NCBI GenBank assembly: GCA_022821105.1
Contig: JAJEEH010000297.1
Location: 1 to 34,639 of the forward strand
Direction: 5' to 3'
Origin: Acidimicrobiia bacterium
Lineage (GTDB): Bacteria > Actinomycetota > Acidimicrobiia > Acidimicrobiales > Bin134
DNA length: 34,639 nt
The notes beneath the pieces are model-generated. The model was not told the origin of the DNA. It did no database searches and saw only the letters and a list, made by a program, of their open reading frames with translations. A program made the translations under genes and the position numbers. Every line of letters begins with the position of its first letter. The stretch's first letter is position 1. Shown here piece after piece: positions 1-8,665 of this stretch.

Positions 1-687
1 GGCGAACTGAACCCTCACCGTCTCGGCCTCGCCGAGAACATGGGCGTTGGTCAGAATCAGGCCGGATGCGTCGTAGATGATCCCTGAACCCTGCCCATAC
101 CTTGGCGCACCTTCGGGGAGTTCAGACTCGAAATCAGGGGCGTCCCCCTCTGGTTCTGCGCCATCCTCCTCGAAATCGGGAAGGCCGGGATTCTCTTGAC
201 CCACCTCATCCACGTTCACCTCGATCAGCACCACCGAGGGGATGACCGCCCGGGCTACCGCCACCACAGGATCATCAGGCACCAAAGGGCTCATCGGCTG
301 TTCAACGTCGGGGGACTCCCCTGACGGAGTCTGATCGGAGGGCGTCGCCGCAAGTGGAGCTTGCAGGTTCGGCCCTCCGGCCGGGGCACTCACCACCTGT
401 GGCCCAGAAACCACCACGATCTCGGGAGGGGGCGCATCCCGATTGAAGAAAATGGTGCCCACACCGATTCCTATGCCGACCAGTCCCAATACGGCCAGCA
501 GCACCGAAGCCACCAGCATGACCATGGCGGGATTGCGGGTTTGAGGCGGTGGGCTGGCTGGGGGCATCCACGCCACCACTTCCACCTCGCGCGGGGCAGG
601 CAGATTGCTGGCTTGCTCGCTTGGGCCATCCAGCTCCCACCCCAGGGGATCCCACTCCGACTGGGGATCTTCGGGCTCGTTGCTCAT
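1..687 (-). CDS. HtrA/DegP-like membrane-anchored S1C serine protease, N-terminal part, runs off the left edge
   Basis: Open frame read by hand on the minus strand from ATG at 687 (MSNEPEDPQSEWDPLGWELDG...) through one TM (AMVMLVASVLLAVLGLVGIGIGVGTIFF) to ...GQGSGIIYDASGLILTNAHVLGEAETVRVQF, the HtrA 'TNAHV' motif. Not in the ORF track because it has no stop inside the window. Confidence 0.85.
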   Translation of the reverse strand, partial: MSNEPEDPQSEWDPLGWELDGPSEQASNLPAPREVEVVAWMPPASPPPQTRNPAMVMLVASVLLAVLGLVGIGIGVGTIFFNRDAPPPEIVVVSGPQVVSAPAGGPNLQAPLAATPSDQTPSGESPDVEQPMSPLVPDDPVVAVARAVIPSVVLIEVNVDEVGQENPGLPDFEEDGAEPEGDAPDFESELPEGAPRYGQGSGIIYDASGLILTNAHVLGEAETVRVQFA

Positions 688-743
688 GGTGTGTGCTGAG
701 TCCTCAGCAGCTCGTTGCTCATCCTGTGTGCTGAGTCCTCAGC
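675..743. repeat. Imperfect tandem duplication, 2 x 34 nt with period 35 (units 675-708 and 710-743), each containing the inverted repeat GCTGAG-tc-CTCAGC
   Basis: gctcgttgctcatGGTgtgtgctgagtcctcagc versus gctcgttgctcatCCTgtgtgctgagtcctcagc; 32 of 34 identical. Confidence 0.95.
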
Positions 744-3700
744 CCTGTTCGAGTAACACCTTCGGTTCTGAGGCTACCACCACTCTTTCGGAAAGCACCT
801 TTGAGCTTCCCCCCGGCTTCATGGACACGCCGTAGAGGCAGTCGGCCGCCTCCATGGTGCGCTTTTGGTGGCTCACGATGAGCAGCTGGGCGTCTGCTCG
901 GAACTCATCGATGAGCTGAAGGAAGCGGTGCAGGTTGACATCGTCGAGAGCCGCCTCCACCTCATCCATCACATAGAACGGCGAAGGACGACTGCGGAAC
1001 ACTGCGAACAAGAAGGCCAGTGCAGTAAGCGAGCGCTCCCCACCCGAGAGCAGGCTCAAACGCCTGATGTTCTTGCCCGATGGGCGGGCTTCGATCTCCA
1101 CCCCGGTATCCAGCAACGCGTCAGGCTGGGTAAGCCGCAACTTGCCCTCGCCTCCGGGAAAGAGAGTCTGGAACAAATCGGCGAAATTGCGGGCCACGTC
1201 GGCATAGGCCGACGAGAACACGCTGACGATCTCCTCATCGATCTTGCGGATCACCTTGCGGAGCTCCCGGCGGCTTTGGCGGATGTCGTCGATCTGGCCC
1301 TGGGTGAACTCAAACCGCTCTGAAAGCGCCTCATATTCCTCCAGCGCGAGCGGATTCACCGGACCCATGATGCGCAGTTCTTGTTCCAGAGCCCTGATCC
1401 GATCAGCGGGAGCGATGCCCTGGTCCATTGGGGGGCACTCGGCGGCCACTGCTTCAGCGGGCTCGCAATCCAGCTCACGGCGACACCGATCTGTGGCTGC
1501 TTCCAGCCTGATCCCCGCCTCGGCCAGCTCGATCTCCGCGCTTTGGTCTCTCTGCCTGCATTGGCCCAGCCGCGCCTCGGCCTGGGCCCTCTGGCTGCGC
1601 AAGCCCTCCAGCCGTTGGGCGGCGATTCGGGCGGCCTCCGATTCCTCGGCCCGTCGATGGCGCAGCTCCTCAAGCTGACGGCCCGCCTCTTGGGTCCGCT
1701 CAGCCACCAAGCCAAACAGCTGGTCGACGATGGCCAGGCGCTGGTCGACGGCCTGCCGACGGGACGCGGCCTCGGCACGGGCTTGGGCCATTTGGCCCAA
1801 CCGCTGCTCAATCTCGTTTCGCTGCGCGGTCAACAGCCGGCGTCGTTCGTCTACCCCGGCCGCCTTCACCTGGTAGTCGGAGCGGAGGCTGCCAACCGCC
1901 TGAGACTTCTGGGACAGCTCATCGCGTTCTCGATACATGCTCTCGGCGCGCGCCCGCTGCTCGACCTCTTTGGCCTGGTGCTGGGGCAACTCCTGGTGAA
2001 GATCGCTCAGCCGGCGGCGATCCTCGTCAATCCTGACATCCAACTCTGAGCGCCGGGGGCCCAGGGCCCCAATCCCCACCTCGGCATCGCGAAGCTCTCG
2101 CTCGACCGAATTCGCCCGAGCGCGAACGGCATCAAATGCATCGAGCTGGACGCGCGCCGCCTCACGGGCCCGGGCCTCTTCCTGCCCGGCTCCCTCCAAC
2201 TGCTGTTCGGCCATAGCCAACTCGCGCTCGGCGGCATCGACCGCCTCCTTTGCCCCTGCTGACGCCTCTTTGGCCTCTTCGAGCAATCCTGTGGTGGCCC
2301 CGGAACGGCGAACGCCCACTCGCCAGCCAGAGGAGGAGAACCGGTCGCCCCGGCGGGTAACCACCACTGCGGCGGGATCGGCGACCGCCGCCGCCGCTGC
2401 CTGGTCGCTGCTCTCCAGCACCCCAACGGCGCCTATCAGCGCGTCCAGCAATTTGTCCACGCCGTCCACTGACGAGCGCACATGGGGACGCAAGGGGTCG
2501 CCGACGGATGGAATTGCCGCCATGGGGGCTGATCCGCCCAAAGCCAAGACGGCACCGCTCACACTGTCGGCCTCAAGGGTGGCGATGGCCCTCATGGCGA
2601 CCTCGGTGTCGGTGGCGATCACCGCGGCAATCGCCTCCCCGGCGGCGGCCTCGAAGGCGGCCTCCCATCCCCGATCTACTTCCACCAGCTCAAGCAGAGT
2701 GCCGAGCACGCCTTCGATGCCAACCAAACGCTGGGCACCGGACTGATCGCGCGCCTCGTCCAATGCGAATGAAAGGGCATCCCGGCGGGCTTCCCACGCC
2801 TGAAGGTCGCCGACCGCCTTACCGAGAGCGGCCTTGTGCTGCTCGCATGCCGATCGAGCCTCCTGAGCAGCACGTTCTGCCAGCTCAAGCTCCTGCACCC
2901 GAGACTGCCGAGCTTTCTCGGCGTCATTGGCCTCGGTCCAACACCGGTCCAGCTCTTCAACCAGCTCCTGTCGGCGTTCTTCCAAAGCCTCCAAGTTCCG
3001 GCCCAGACGATCTGATTCGGCTTGGTCCCGTTGGATGGACGCCTCCAGAACTCTTATCTCGCCTTTGATTCGGGGCGCATCCGACACCGAGTCCGAAACG
3101 CCCTGGTCACCCCATCGCTCGTCGAATGCCAGACGAAGCTGCTCCAACTCTTCTTCGGCACCGGACACGGCAGCCGCCGCGGGCTCCAGAGCTGCCGCCG
3201 AATCCTCTACCTCGAGCAGTTCGATTGCCAGACGGTTGGACTCGGACTCAAGCGTGGCCACTACATCCTCGTCCATTCCGGCGTTGCGATCGCGCTGCAA
3301 GCGGAGTCGGCGCTCCGATAACAGGGCCTCCAGTCCACGCAGGCGCTCGGTGATCCCCTCGAACCGCATGAGTGCGTCGCTGATGTCCTGTCCGTCGGCG
3401 GCCGACAGTTGGGCCTCGGCTGCGGCCACGTCACGATCCAACGCCTCCGCCTGCACGGTGAGCTGTTGCATCTCGCGGCGGTCCGCGGCCTGGTCTTGAG
3501 TCAGCTGGCGAACCCGTCGCCGCAGCTGATCGATCTCCTGACCAGCGAGATAGCGGCGAAGACCGCTTAACTCCGCCAGCAAGTCGCCGTGGCGACGAGC
3601 GGCCTCAGCTTGCCGCTCCAGCGGCCGCAGCTGGCGACGGATCTCCCTAACCACGTCGGACAACCGGGTGAGGTTGGCCTCGGAGGCGGCCAGCCTCCGC

Positions 3701-4233
3701 TCCGACTTCTCCTTCCGGCGGCGATATTTCAATACGCCGGCAGCCTCTTCGATAACCGCCCGTCGGTCCTCGGGCCGAGCACTCAAGACCCCCTCGATCT
3801 GGCGCTGGGAGACGATCACATGCTGCTGGCGGCCTACACCGGAGTCGCTCAGCAGCTCTTGGATGTCAAGCAGGCGGCAAGGCACTCCGTTGATGGCGTA
3901 TGTGCTGTCTCCGCTGCGAAACAGCGTGCGGGTAATGGTGACCTCTTCGAATTCGATGGGCAGGAGTCGTGAGGTGTTGTCGATGCTCAACGACACCTCC
4001 GCTCGACCCAGGCCCGCTCGAGAGGCGGTCCCGGCGAAGATGACGTCGTCCATCTTGGCCGAGCGCACCGATGTCGGGGCTTGTGCGCCGAGAGCCCAGG
4101 CCACCGCGTCGACCACATTGGACTTGCCGCTGCCGTTCGGACCCACGATCACCGTCACACCCGGTTCGAATACCAGCGTGGTGGAATCGGCGAAGGATTT
4201 GAACCCCTTGAGTGTCAACGCCTTCAAGAACAC
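739..4233 (-). CDS. smc: Chromosome segregation protein SMC
   Basis: Walker A GPNGSGKSNVVDAVAWALG, long coiled coils, central hinge, LSGGERSLTALAFLFA signature, Walker B FYVMDEVEAALDD; 1164 aa; GTG start. Confidence 0.97.
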   Translation of the reverse strand: MFLKALTLKGFKSFADSTTLVFEPGVTVIVGPNGSGKSNVVDAVAWALGAQAPTSVRSAKMDDVIFAGTASRAGLGRAEVSLSIDNTSRLLPIEFEEVTITRTLFRSGDSTYAINGVPCRLLDIQELLSDSGVGRQQHVIVSQRQIEGVLSARPEDRRAVIEEAAGVLKYRRRKEKSERRLAASEANLTRLSDVVREIRRQLRPLERQAEAARRHGDLLAELSGLRRYLAGQEIDQLRRRVRQLTQDQAADRREMQQLTVQAEALDRDVAAAEAQLSAADGQDISDALMRFEGITERLRGLEALLSERRLRLQRDRNAGMDEDVVATLESESNRLAIELLEVEDSAAALEPAAAAVSGAEEELEQLRLAFDERWGDQGVSDSVSDAPRIKGEIRVLEASIQRDQAESDRLGRNLEALEERRQELVEELDRCWTEANDAEKARQSRVQELELAERAAQEARSACEQHKAALGKAVGDLQAWEARRDALSFALDEARDQSGAQRLVGIEGVLGTLLELVEVDRGWEAAFEAAAGEAIAAVIATDTEVAMRAIATLEADSVSGAVLALGGSAPMAAIPSVGDPLRPHVRSSVDGVDKLLDALIGAVGVLESSDQAAAAAVADPAAVVVTRRGDRFSSSGWRVGVRRSGATTGLLEEAKEASAGAKEAVDAAERELAMAEQQLEGAGQEEARAREAARVQLDAFDAVRARANSVERELRDAEVGIGALGPRRSELDVRIDEDRRRLSDLHQELPQHQAKEVEQRARAESMYRERDELSQKSQAVGSLRSDYQVKAAGVDERRRLLTAQRNEIEQRLGQMAQARAEAASRRQAVDQRLAIVDQLFGLVAERTQEAGRQLEELRHRRAEESEAARIAAQRLEGLRSQRAQAEARLGQCRQRDQSAEIELAEAGIRLEAATDRCRRELDCEPAEAVAAECPPMDQGIAPADRIRALEQELRIMGPVNPLALEEYEALSERFEFTQGQIDDIRQSRRELRKVIRKIDEEIVSVFSSAYADVARNFADLFQTLFPGGEGKLRLTQPDALLDTGVEIEARPSGKNIRRLSLLSGGERSLTALAFLFAVFRSRPSPFYVMDEVEAALDDVNLHRFLQLIDEFRADAQLLIVSHQKRTMEAADCLYGVSMKPGGSSKVLSERVVVASEPKVLLEQG

Positions 4234-4299
4234 CTATGCGACCCTACCCATCGGAAGGCCGCAATTAGTGGAACTCGCGGCCCGTCGGTGCGTCGGGGT

Positions 4300-5145
4300 T
4301 CAGATCTGGCACTGCTCGCAGTAATACGTCCAACGACGGCGGAAGCGGTATTTCTGGATGGGACGGTGGCAGCGGGGACAAGGCCGTCCCTTCTGGCCTG
4401 CCTGCTTGAACACGTTTAGGTATTCGTCATAGCCGCCCGGCTGGCCGTGCACATCCAAATAGTGGCCATCCTCCAGCGTGGCCCCCCGGTGCTTGGCCGC
4501 ATCGTGGAGGGTCTCCACCATCGCCCGGTGCAGACGCCTCACCTCCTGGGGTCCCAAGGAGTTGGGCAGGCGGTCGAATCGCAAGCCCGCCGCGAACAGA
4601 ATCTCGTCGGAGTACACCTCGCCCAAACCGACCACAACGCGATCATCAGTCAGAACGGCCTTCAACTTGGCGTCCTGGGCCAGGAGGATCTGGCCGAACA
4701 TGCGCCAGGGCACCGGCTGATCGAGGGGGTCGATGCCCAGCCCGTCCAGTTCGGGGACTTCCTCAACCAGCTTTTCGGAGTTGGCCAAGAAGAGCTCGGC
4801 ATCGCCTGGCTCATCCACCAGCCGGAGCTGTCCGCTCTTGGTGAACGTGATCGACAGGGCGGTATTGGCTTCGACATCGTCTCGGTTGGCGTGACGCCGC
4901 AGCTGGCCGCCGGTGCCCAAATGAGCCACAACCACATCTTCACTGTCCAGGCTCATGATCAGAAACAACCCCCGACGCCGCACACCGGTGATCTTCATCT
5001 TCTCCAGCCGGTTGACGAACTTCTTGGGGCCTCCGGACCGCTTGGCATACCCCGACTCCATGACCTCCACCGACTTGATGCGAAGACCAGACAGCTCCCT
5101 GTCCAGATCGCGACGGATGGTCTCGATTTCCGGCAATGCGATCAT
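4300..5145 (-). CDS. Fpg/Nei-fold protein at the mutM locus, probably catalytically inactive or altered
   Basis: MIALPEIETIRRDLDRELSG..., HLGTGGQLRR, H2TH-like VVGLGEVYSDEILFAAGL, C-terminal zinc finger CPRCHRPIQKYRFRRRWTYYCEQC. ATG at 5145 preferred over the 44-aa longer GTG ORF, whose extension overlaps rnc. Confidence 0.9.
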   Translation of the reverse strand: MIALPEIETIRRDLDRELSGLRIKSVEVMESGYAKRSGGPKKFVNRLEKMKITGVRRRGLFLIMSLDSEDVVVAHLGTGGQLRRHANRDDVEANTALSITFTKSGQLRLVDEPGDAELFLANSEKLVEEVPELDGLGIDPLDQPVPWRMFGQILLAQDAKLKAVLTDDRVVVGLGEVYSDEILFAAGLRFDRLPNSLGPQEVRRLHRAMVETLHDAAKHRGATLEDGHYLDVHGQPGGYDEYLNVFKQAGQKGRPCPRCHRPIQKYRFRRRWTYYCEQCQI

Positions 5146-5173
5146 CGGATCACTCCTACTCGTACTGATGAGA

Positions 5174-5896
5174 TCACGAGGCGGCTCCGGTGGGAGCGGC
5201 AATCGCCTCCGAGTCCAAGGTCTGCCAGGTTGAGGCCGCCGCGGCCTGCTCGGCCTGCTTCTTGGACCGTCCCTCACCTCGACCCCGCTCCGCGCCGTTC
5301 ATGTACACAACGGCGAGGAACTGCTTGGCGTGATCGGGACCCTTCTCCGACAAGCGATACTCCGGGGCATCGAATCCGCTGCGGGCGCAGTACTCCTGCA
5401 ATCTGGTTTTGAAATCTCGGATACCGGGACCCTCAGCCGCCCCGGAGATGCGATCGGCCAGCCATCCCCGGACCAGGTCGATCAGGACTTCCCAGGGAGC
5501 ATCCAGGTAGACCGCCCCGATCACGGCCTCCATGGCATCGGAAAGAATCGACTGCTTCTCGCGCCCTCCAGACGCCTCTTCGCCCCGCCCGAGGCGAAGG
5601 GCCTTGCCCAGTTGCAGCTCAACGGCCAAATCGGCCAGCGTTTCAGCTCGAACCACCTCTGCACGCAAGGGAGCCAATTGGCCCTCGGTCATCTGGGGGT
5701 AGGCGGTGTAGATGTGATCGGTCACCACCAGGGCCAACACGGCGTCGCCCAAGAACTCCAATCGCTCATTGGAGGTAGCCCCGGCGTGGTCGGCGCACCA
5801 CGATCGATGGGTCATCGCCTCGACCAGCAAGCTGGGCTGGGTGAAGCGATAGCCGAGACGTTCGGCTAGAGCGGCGAGGTCGGGGTCAGAAGTCAG
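5174..5896 (-). CDS. rnc: Ribonuclease III
   Basis: THRSW, NERLEFLGDAVL, DAMEAVIGAVYLD and C-terminal dsRBD. The frame continues upstream of the listed 5830 TTG start (LTSDPDLAALAERLGYRFTQPS, typical RNase III N-terminus) to a CTG at 5896 overlapping the acpP stop. Confidence 0.9.
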   Translation of the reverse strand: MTSDPDLAALAERLGYRFTQPSLLVEAMTHRSWCADHAGATSNERLEFLGDAVLALVVTDHIYTAYPQMTEGQLAPLRAEVVRAETLADLAVELQLGKALRLGRGEEASGGREKQSILSDAMEAVIGAVYLDAPWEVLIDLVRGWLADRISGAAEGPGIRDFKTRLQEYCARSGFDAPEYRLSEKGPDHAKQFLAVVYMNGAERGRGEGRSKKQAEQAAAASTWQTLDSEAIAAPTGAAS

Positions 5897-6192
5897 GAGC
5901 TTCGGCTCAGACGGCCGTGGACATAGTCGACGGCATCTCGCACCGTCTTGAGATCCTCCAAGTCTTCGTCGTCGATGCTGAATCCAACCGTCCTCTCGCT
6001 CAATTCCTCTTCCAATGTCTCGACCAGCTCGATGAGCGCGAGTGAGTCGGCATCAAGATCATCGGCAAAGGCCTGGCCCTCGGAAATTCGATCAGGAGAG
6101 ATCTCCAAAATGTCGGCCAAACACTCGGTAACGAGGCTCAATACCCCGTCGCGATCCAGCGGACTCTGTTCGACATGGGTTTCGGATGGCAC
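5893..6192 (-). CDS. acpP: Acyl carrier protein
   Basis: ADDLDADSLALIELVETLEEEL with the phosphopantetheine Ser in DSL. GTG start at 6192 preceded by GGAG; the longer listed ORF overlaps plsX. Confidence 0.88.
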   Translation of the reverse strand: MPSETHVEQSPLDRDGVLSLVTECLADILEISPDRISEGQAFADDLDADSLALIELVETLEEELSERTVGFSIDDEDLEDLKTVRDAVDYVHGRLSRSS

Positions 6193-6280
6193 GTCATCTC
6201 CGGGCAGTTCAGCAACACGGCGCGCGAAAAGTATATGCCAGCCAGCCGCGGTTCCCACCCACCGGAGGCAGATGAAACCC

Positions 6281-7276
6281 CTATTCAGAAGACAGAATTC
6301 GCCGCAATGAACCCACGGTGTCGCGCTCGGCCAGCTCATGGGCAACCTGTATGGCGTTGGCCAATGCCGTAGGTGAAGAGGCTCCGTGGCTGATGATGCT
6401 GACACCGCTCACCCCGAGCAGGATGGCGCCGCCTACCGAATCGGGGCTGAACTCCTCATACAGCGGTCCAAGCGCCGGAGCCAGCAGCTTGGCCCCCTTA
6501 CGGGCCTCATCAGAGGAGTCGAACGCACCCAGCAAAGCGCCGATCAGCTGTTTGGCCACCCCCTCGGCGGTCTTCAAGGCCACATTTCCGGTGAAACCGT
6601 CGGTGACGATCACGTCCACGAGGTCTTCCAACAGGTCTCGTCCCTCGACATTGCCCGCGAACACCGCCCCCGTCCGGGCCTGCCATTCCCGGGCCTCCAA
6701 CAGCTCGAAAGCCTCCTTGACCAAGGGCGAACCCTTGCCCGCCTCCTCCCCGTTGGACAAGAGCCCGACCCTGGGCTCCTCCACGCCCCACCGGTCGCGG
6801 CAGTAGACCGCGCCCATCTGGGCGAACTGCACCAACCAACTGGCGCTGCACTCGGTGTTGGCCCCCGAGTCCAGCAGCACATTGGGCCAGGGGCGGCCGG
6901 GAACGAGGATCGGGGTGGCGATAGCCGGCCGGGACACCCCCCGGATCCGGCCCATTCTCAACAGGGACGCCGCCATAGCGGCTCCGGTGTTTCCGGCGCT
7001 GACCATGGCCGCGGCCCGGCCGTCGCGGACAGCTTCGGCCGCCCGAACAACGGAGGAGTCCTTCATCTTGCGGACGCTGGAAGCGGCCTCGGCCCCCATG
7101 GCAATGGTCTGCGATGCGGGAATCACCTCGAATTCCCCAGACCCGGTCAGCTGCTCTGGTTGTCCCACCAGCAGTATGGGTATGCCCCGCTCAGCGGCGA
7201 TCCGGACACCGGCCAACACCGACTGCGGGGCATCGTCACCCCCCATTGCGTCCACGGCGACGGGAAGCGATGTCAA
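6281..7276 (-). CDS. plsX: Phosphate acyltransferase PlsX
   Basis: VAVDAMGGDDAPQSVLAG, VSAGNTGAAMAASL, VIVTDGFTGNVALKTAEG; next to rpmF and acpP. Confidence 0.96.
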   Translation of the reverse strand: MTSLPVAVDAMGGDDAPQSVLAGVRIAAERGIPILLVGQPEQLTGSGEFEVIPASQTIAMGAEAASSVRKMKDSSVVRAAEAVRDGRAAAMVSAGNTGAAMAASLLRMGRIRGVSRPAIATPILVPGRPWPNVLLDSGANTECSASWLVQFAQMGAVYCRDRWGVEEPRVGLLSNGEEAGKGSPLVKEAFELLEAREWQARTGAVFAGNVEGRDLLEDLVDVIVTDGFTGNVALKTAEGVAKQLIGALLGAFDSSDEARKGAKLLAPALGPLYEEFSPDSVGGAILLGVSGVSIISHGASSPTALANAIQVAHELAERDTVGSLRRILSSE

Positions 7277-7308
7277 TTGACGCCCCTTATGTGATTGCAG
7301 AGGACGGC

Positions 7309-7488
7309 TTAGGCCACTTCAACCGCTTCACGCCCGGCGTACCAGCCGCACACCTTGCACACTCGGTGTGGCCGCTTGACTGCTCCGCAGCGGGGGCATG
7401 TGCTCTGCGCCGGCGCGGACACTCGCCAGGCCGCGGCCCGGCGGCTGCGCCCCTTGGCTTTGGATGTCTTCTTCTTGGGTACAGCCAT
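7309..7488 (-). CDS. rpmF: 50S ribosomal protein L32, zinc-ribbon (C+) form
   Basis: Hand-translated: MAVPKKKTSKAKGRSRRAAAWRVSAPAQSTCPRCGAVKRPHRVCKVCGWYAGREAVEVA*, 59 aa. Missing from the ORF track, where an out-of-frame ORF (7287..7556) is listed instead. Confidence 0.96.
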   Translation of the reverse strand: MAVPKKKTSKAKGRSRRAAAWRVSAPAQSTCPRCGAVKRPHRVCKVCGWYAGREAVEVA

Positions 7489-7558
7489 CGAACGGTCCTA
7501 CATGTGAAGGGAAAAGGCCGCGCCCTGATCAGAAACGGCGCGAACGCAACGAACAATT

Positions 7559-8056
7559 TTACTTCCCGGTGCGCAGCGCGTCTAACGCAGCCCAGCGGGG
7601 GTCTTTGGGACGGTCTTCGGGAGAGGGCTCAGGTCGGTTCATGGGGTAGGAATCAGGTGCCGGCCCGACACAGTCTTCGGAGCAGAGTGGGGCGATGGGC
7701 AGAGCGAGAACAAGGCAGTCTCGCACCATCGGGGTCAAGTCCACCTCTCCGTCATGAATCGGATACGTCTCCTCATCGGTCGGTGCGGTGGCGTACATCT
7801 CCCGCAGGTCCTGTTGCACTGTCTGCTCTATGGGCTCCAGACACCGCCGACATGACCCGCGCCATCCAGCATGAAGCAAACCGCTGACCTCCAGGCCGCT
7901 TATGGCCGACTCCAGATGAATGTGGAGATCAACCGGCCCGTGTACCGCGGCGTCGGAATTGGACAGGTCGTCGAAGTGGGCCTGGAGCGAGATATCCCGT
8001 TGCGAGCCGGGACGGCGCAGCAATTCTGCCACCGGCACGACCAGCTGGCTCGACAT
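7559..8056 (-). CDS. DUF177/YceD family protein
   Basis: SCRRCLEPIEQTV ... EVDLTPMVRDCLVLALPIAPLCSEDCVG, with standard synteny upstream of rpmF. Confidence 0.9.
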   Translation of the reverse strand: MSSQLVVPVAELLRRPGSQRDISLQAHFDDLSNSDAAVHGPVDLHIHLESAISGLEVSGLLHAGWRGSCRRCLEPIEQTVQQDLREMYATAPTDEETYPIHDGEVDLTPMVRDCLVLALPIAPLCSEDCVGPAPDSYPMNRPEPSPEDRPKDPRWAALDALRTGK

Positions 8057-8074
8057 GGTGCCTCCTCCCGCGGC

Positions 8075-8665
8075 TCAGCCCAAGGTGTCCTGATCGAAGA
8101 AGCCGTCGTCGGGCTCCGGTTCCGGCTCGGGACCATAGGCCCGCACCAGGTCGGCCAGCGGGTCGCCTTGAAGTCGGGTGCGGGCCTCCTTGACGGTATT
8201 CAGGATTCGCTCCAAGGCGTTCTCGAAGCTGCCCAGCTTGGTGTCGCAGTAATCCTCGGTCTCCAAGCGAAGACGTCGAGCGGTGGCTTCGGCCTCTTCC
8301 ACCATTCGCCGGGCCCGCTGCTCGGCCGCCTTGACCACTTCAGTCCGCTGCACCATGGCCTCGGCCTGGGTTCGAGCGGCCACCAAGATCTCGTCTCCTT
8401 CCCGGTGGACCCTCTTCAAGAAGTCCTCACGTTCTTTCAGGAGCCAACGGGCCGCCCGCATCTCCTCGGGAAGACGGTTCAGGCAATTCTGAAGTAGCTC
8501 GAGGACTTCTTCTTTGTTGATCATGGAGGACGCCGACAAGGGCATCGGCCGGGCGGCGTCAATCAACTCGATCGCCCGTCGCAACAGCAGATCAAACTCG
8601 GGGTCCACAAACGTCCCGGCAGATGTTTGGTGCGTTGCCGTTGTGTTGGGGTCGATATCAGTCAT
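8075..8665 (-). CDS. SepIVA/DivIVA-like coiled-coil protein
   Basis: N-terminal ARPMPLSASSMINKEEVLELLQNCLNRLPEEMRAARWLL followed by coiled coil; resembles mycobacterial SepIVA (VPMTAGCVVPRGDVLELIDDIKDAIPGEL) and sits between coaD and DUF177. Confidence 0.7.
   Translation of the reverse strand: MTDIDPNTTATHQTSAGTFVDPEFDLLLRRAIELIDAARPMPLSASSMINKEEVLELLQNCLNRLPEEMRAARWLLKEREDFLKRVHREGDEILVAARTQAEAMVQRTEVVKAAEQRARRMVEEAEATARRLRLETEDYCDTKLGSFENALERILNTVKEARTRLQGDPLADLVRAYGPEPEPEPDDGFFDQDTLG

Noticed and set aside
6193-6405. 71-aa N-terminal extension of the acpP ORF
   Set aside because: Overlaps the plsX 3' end and has no ACP-like sequence; GTG 6192 with GGAG is the likely start.
7287-7556. 89-aa minus-strand ORF at the rpmF locus
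   Set aside because: Out of frame with the genuine L32 gene at 7309-7488; no motif.
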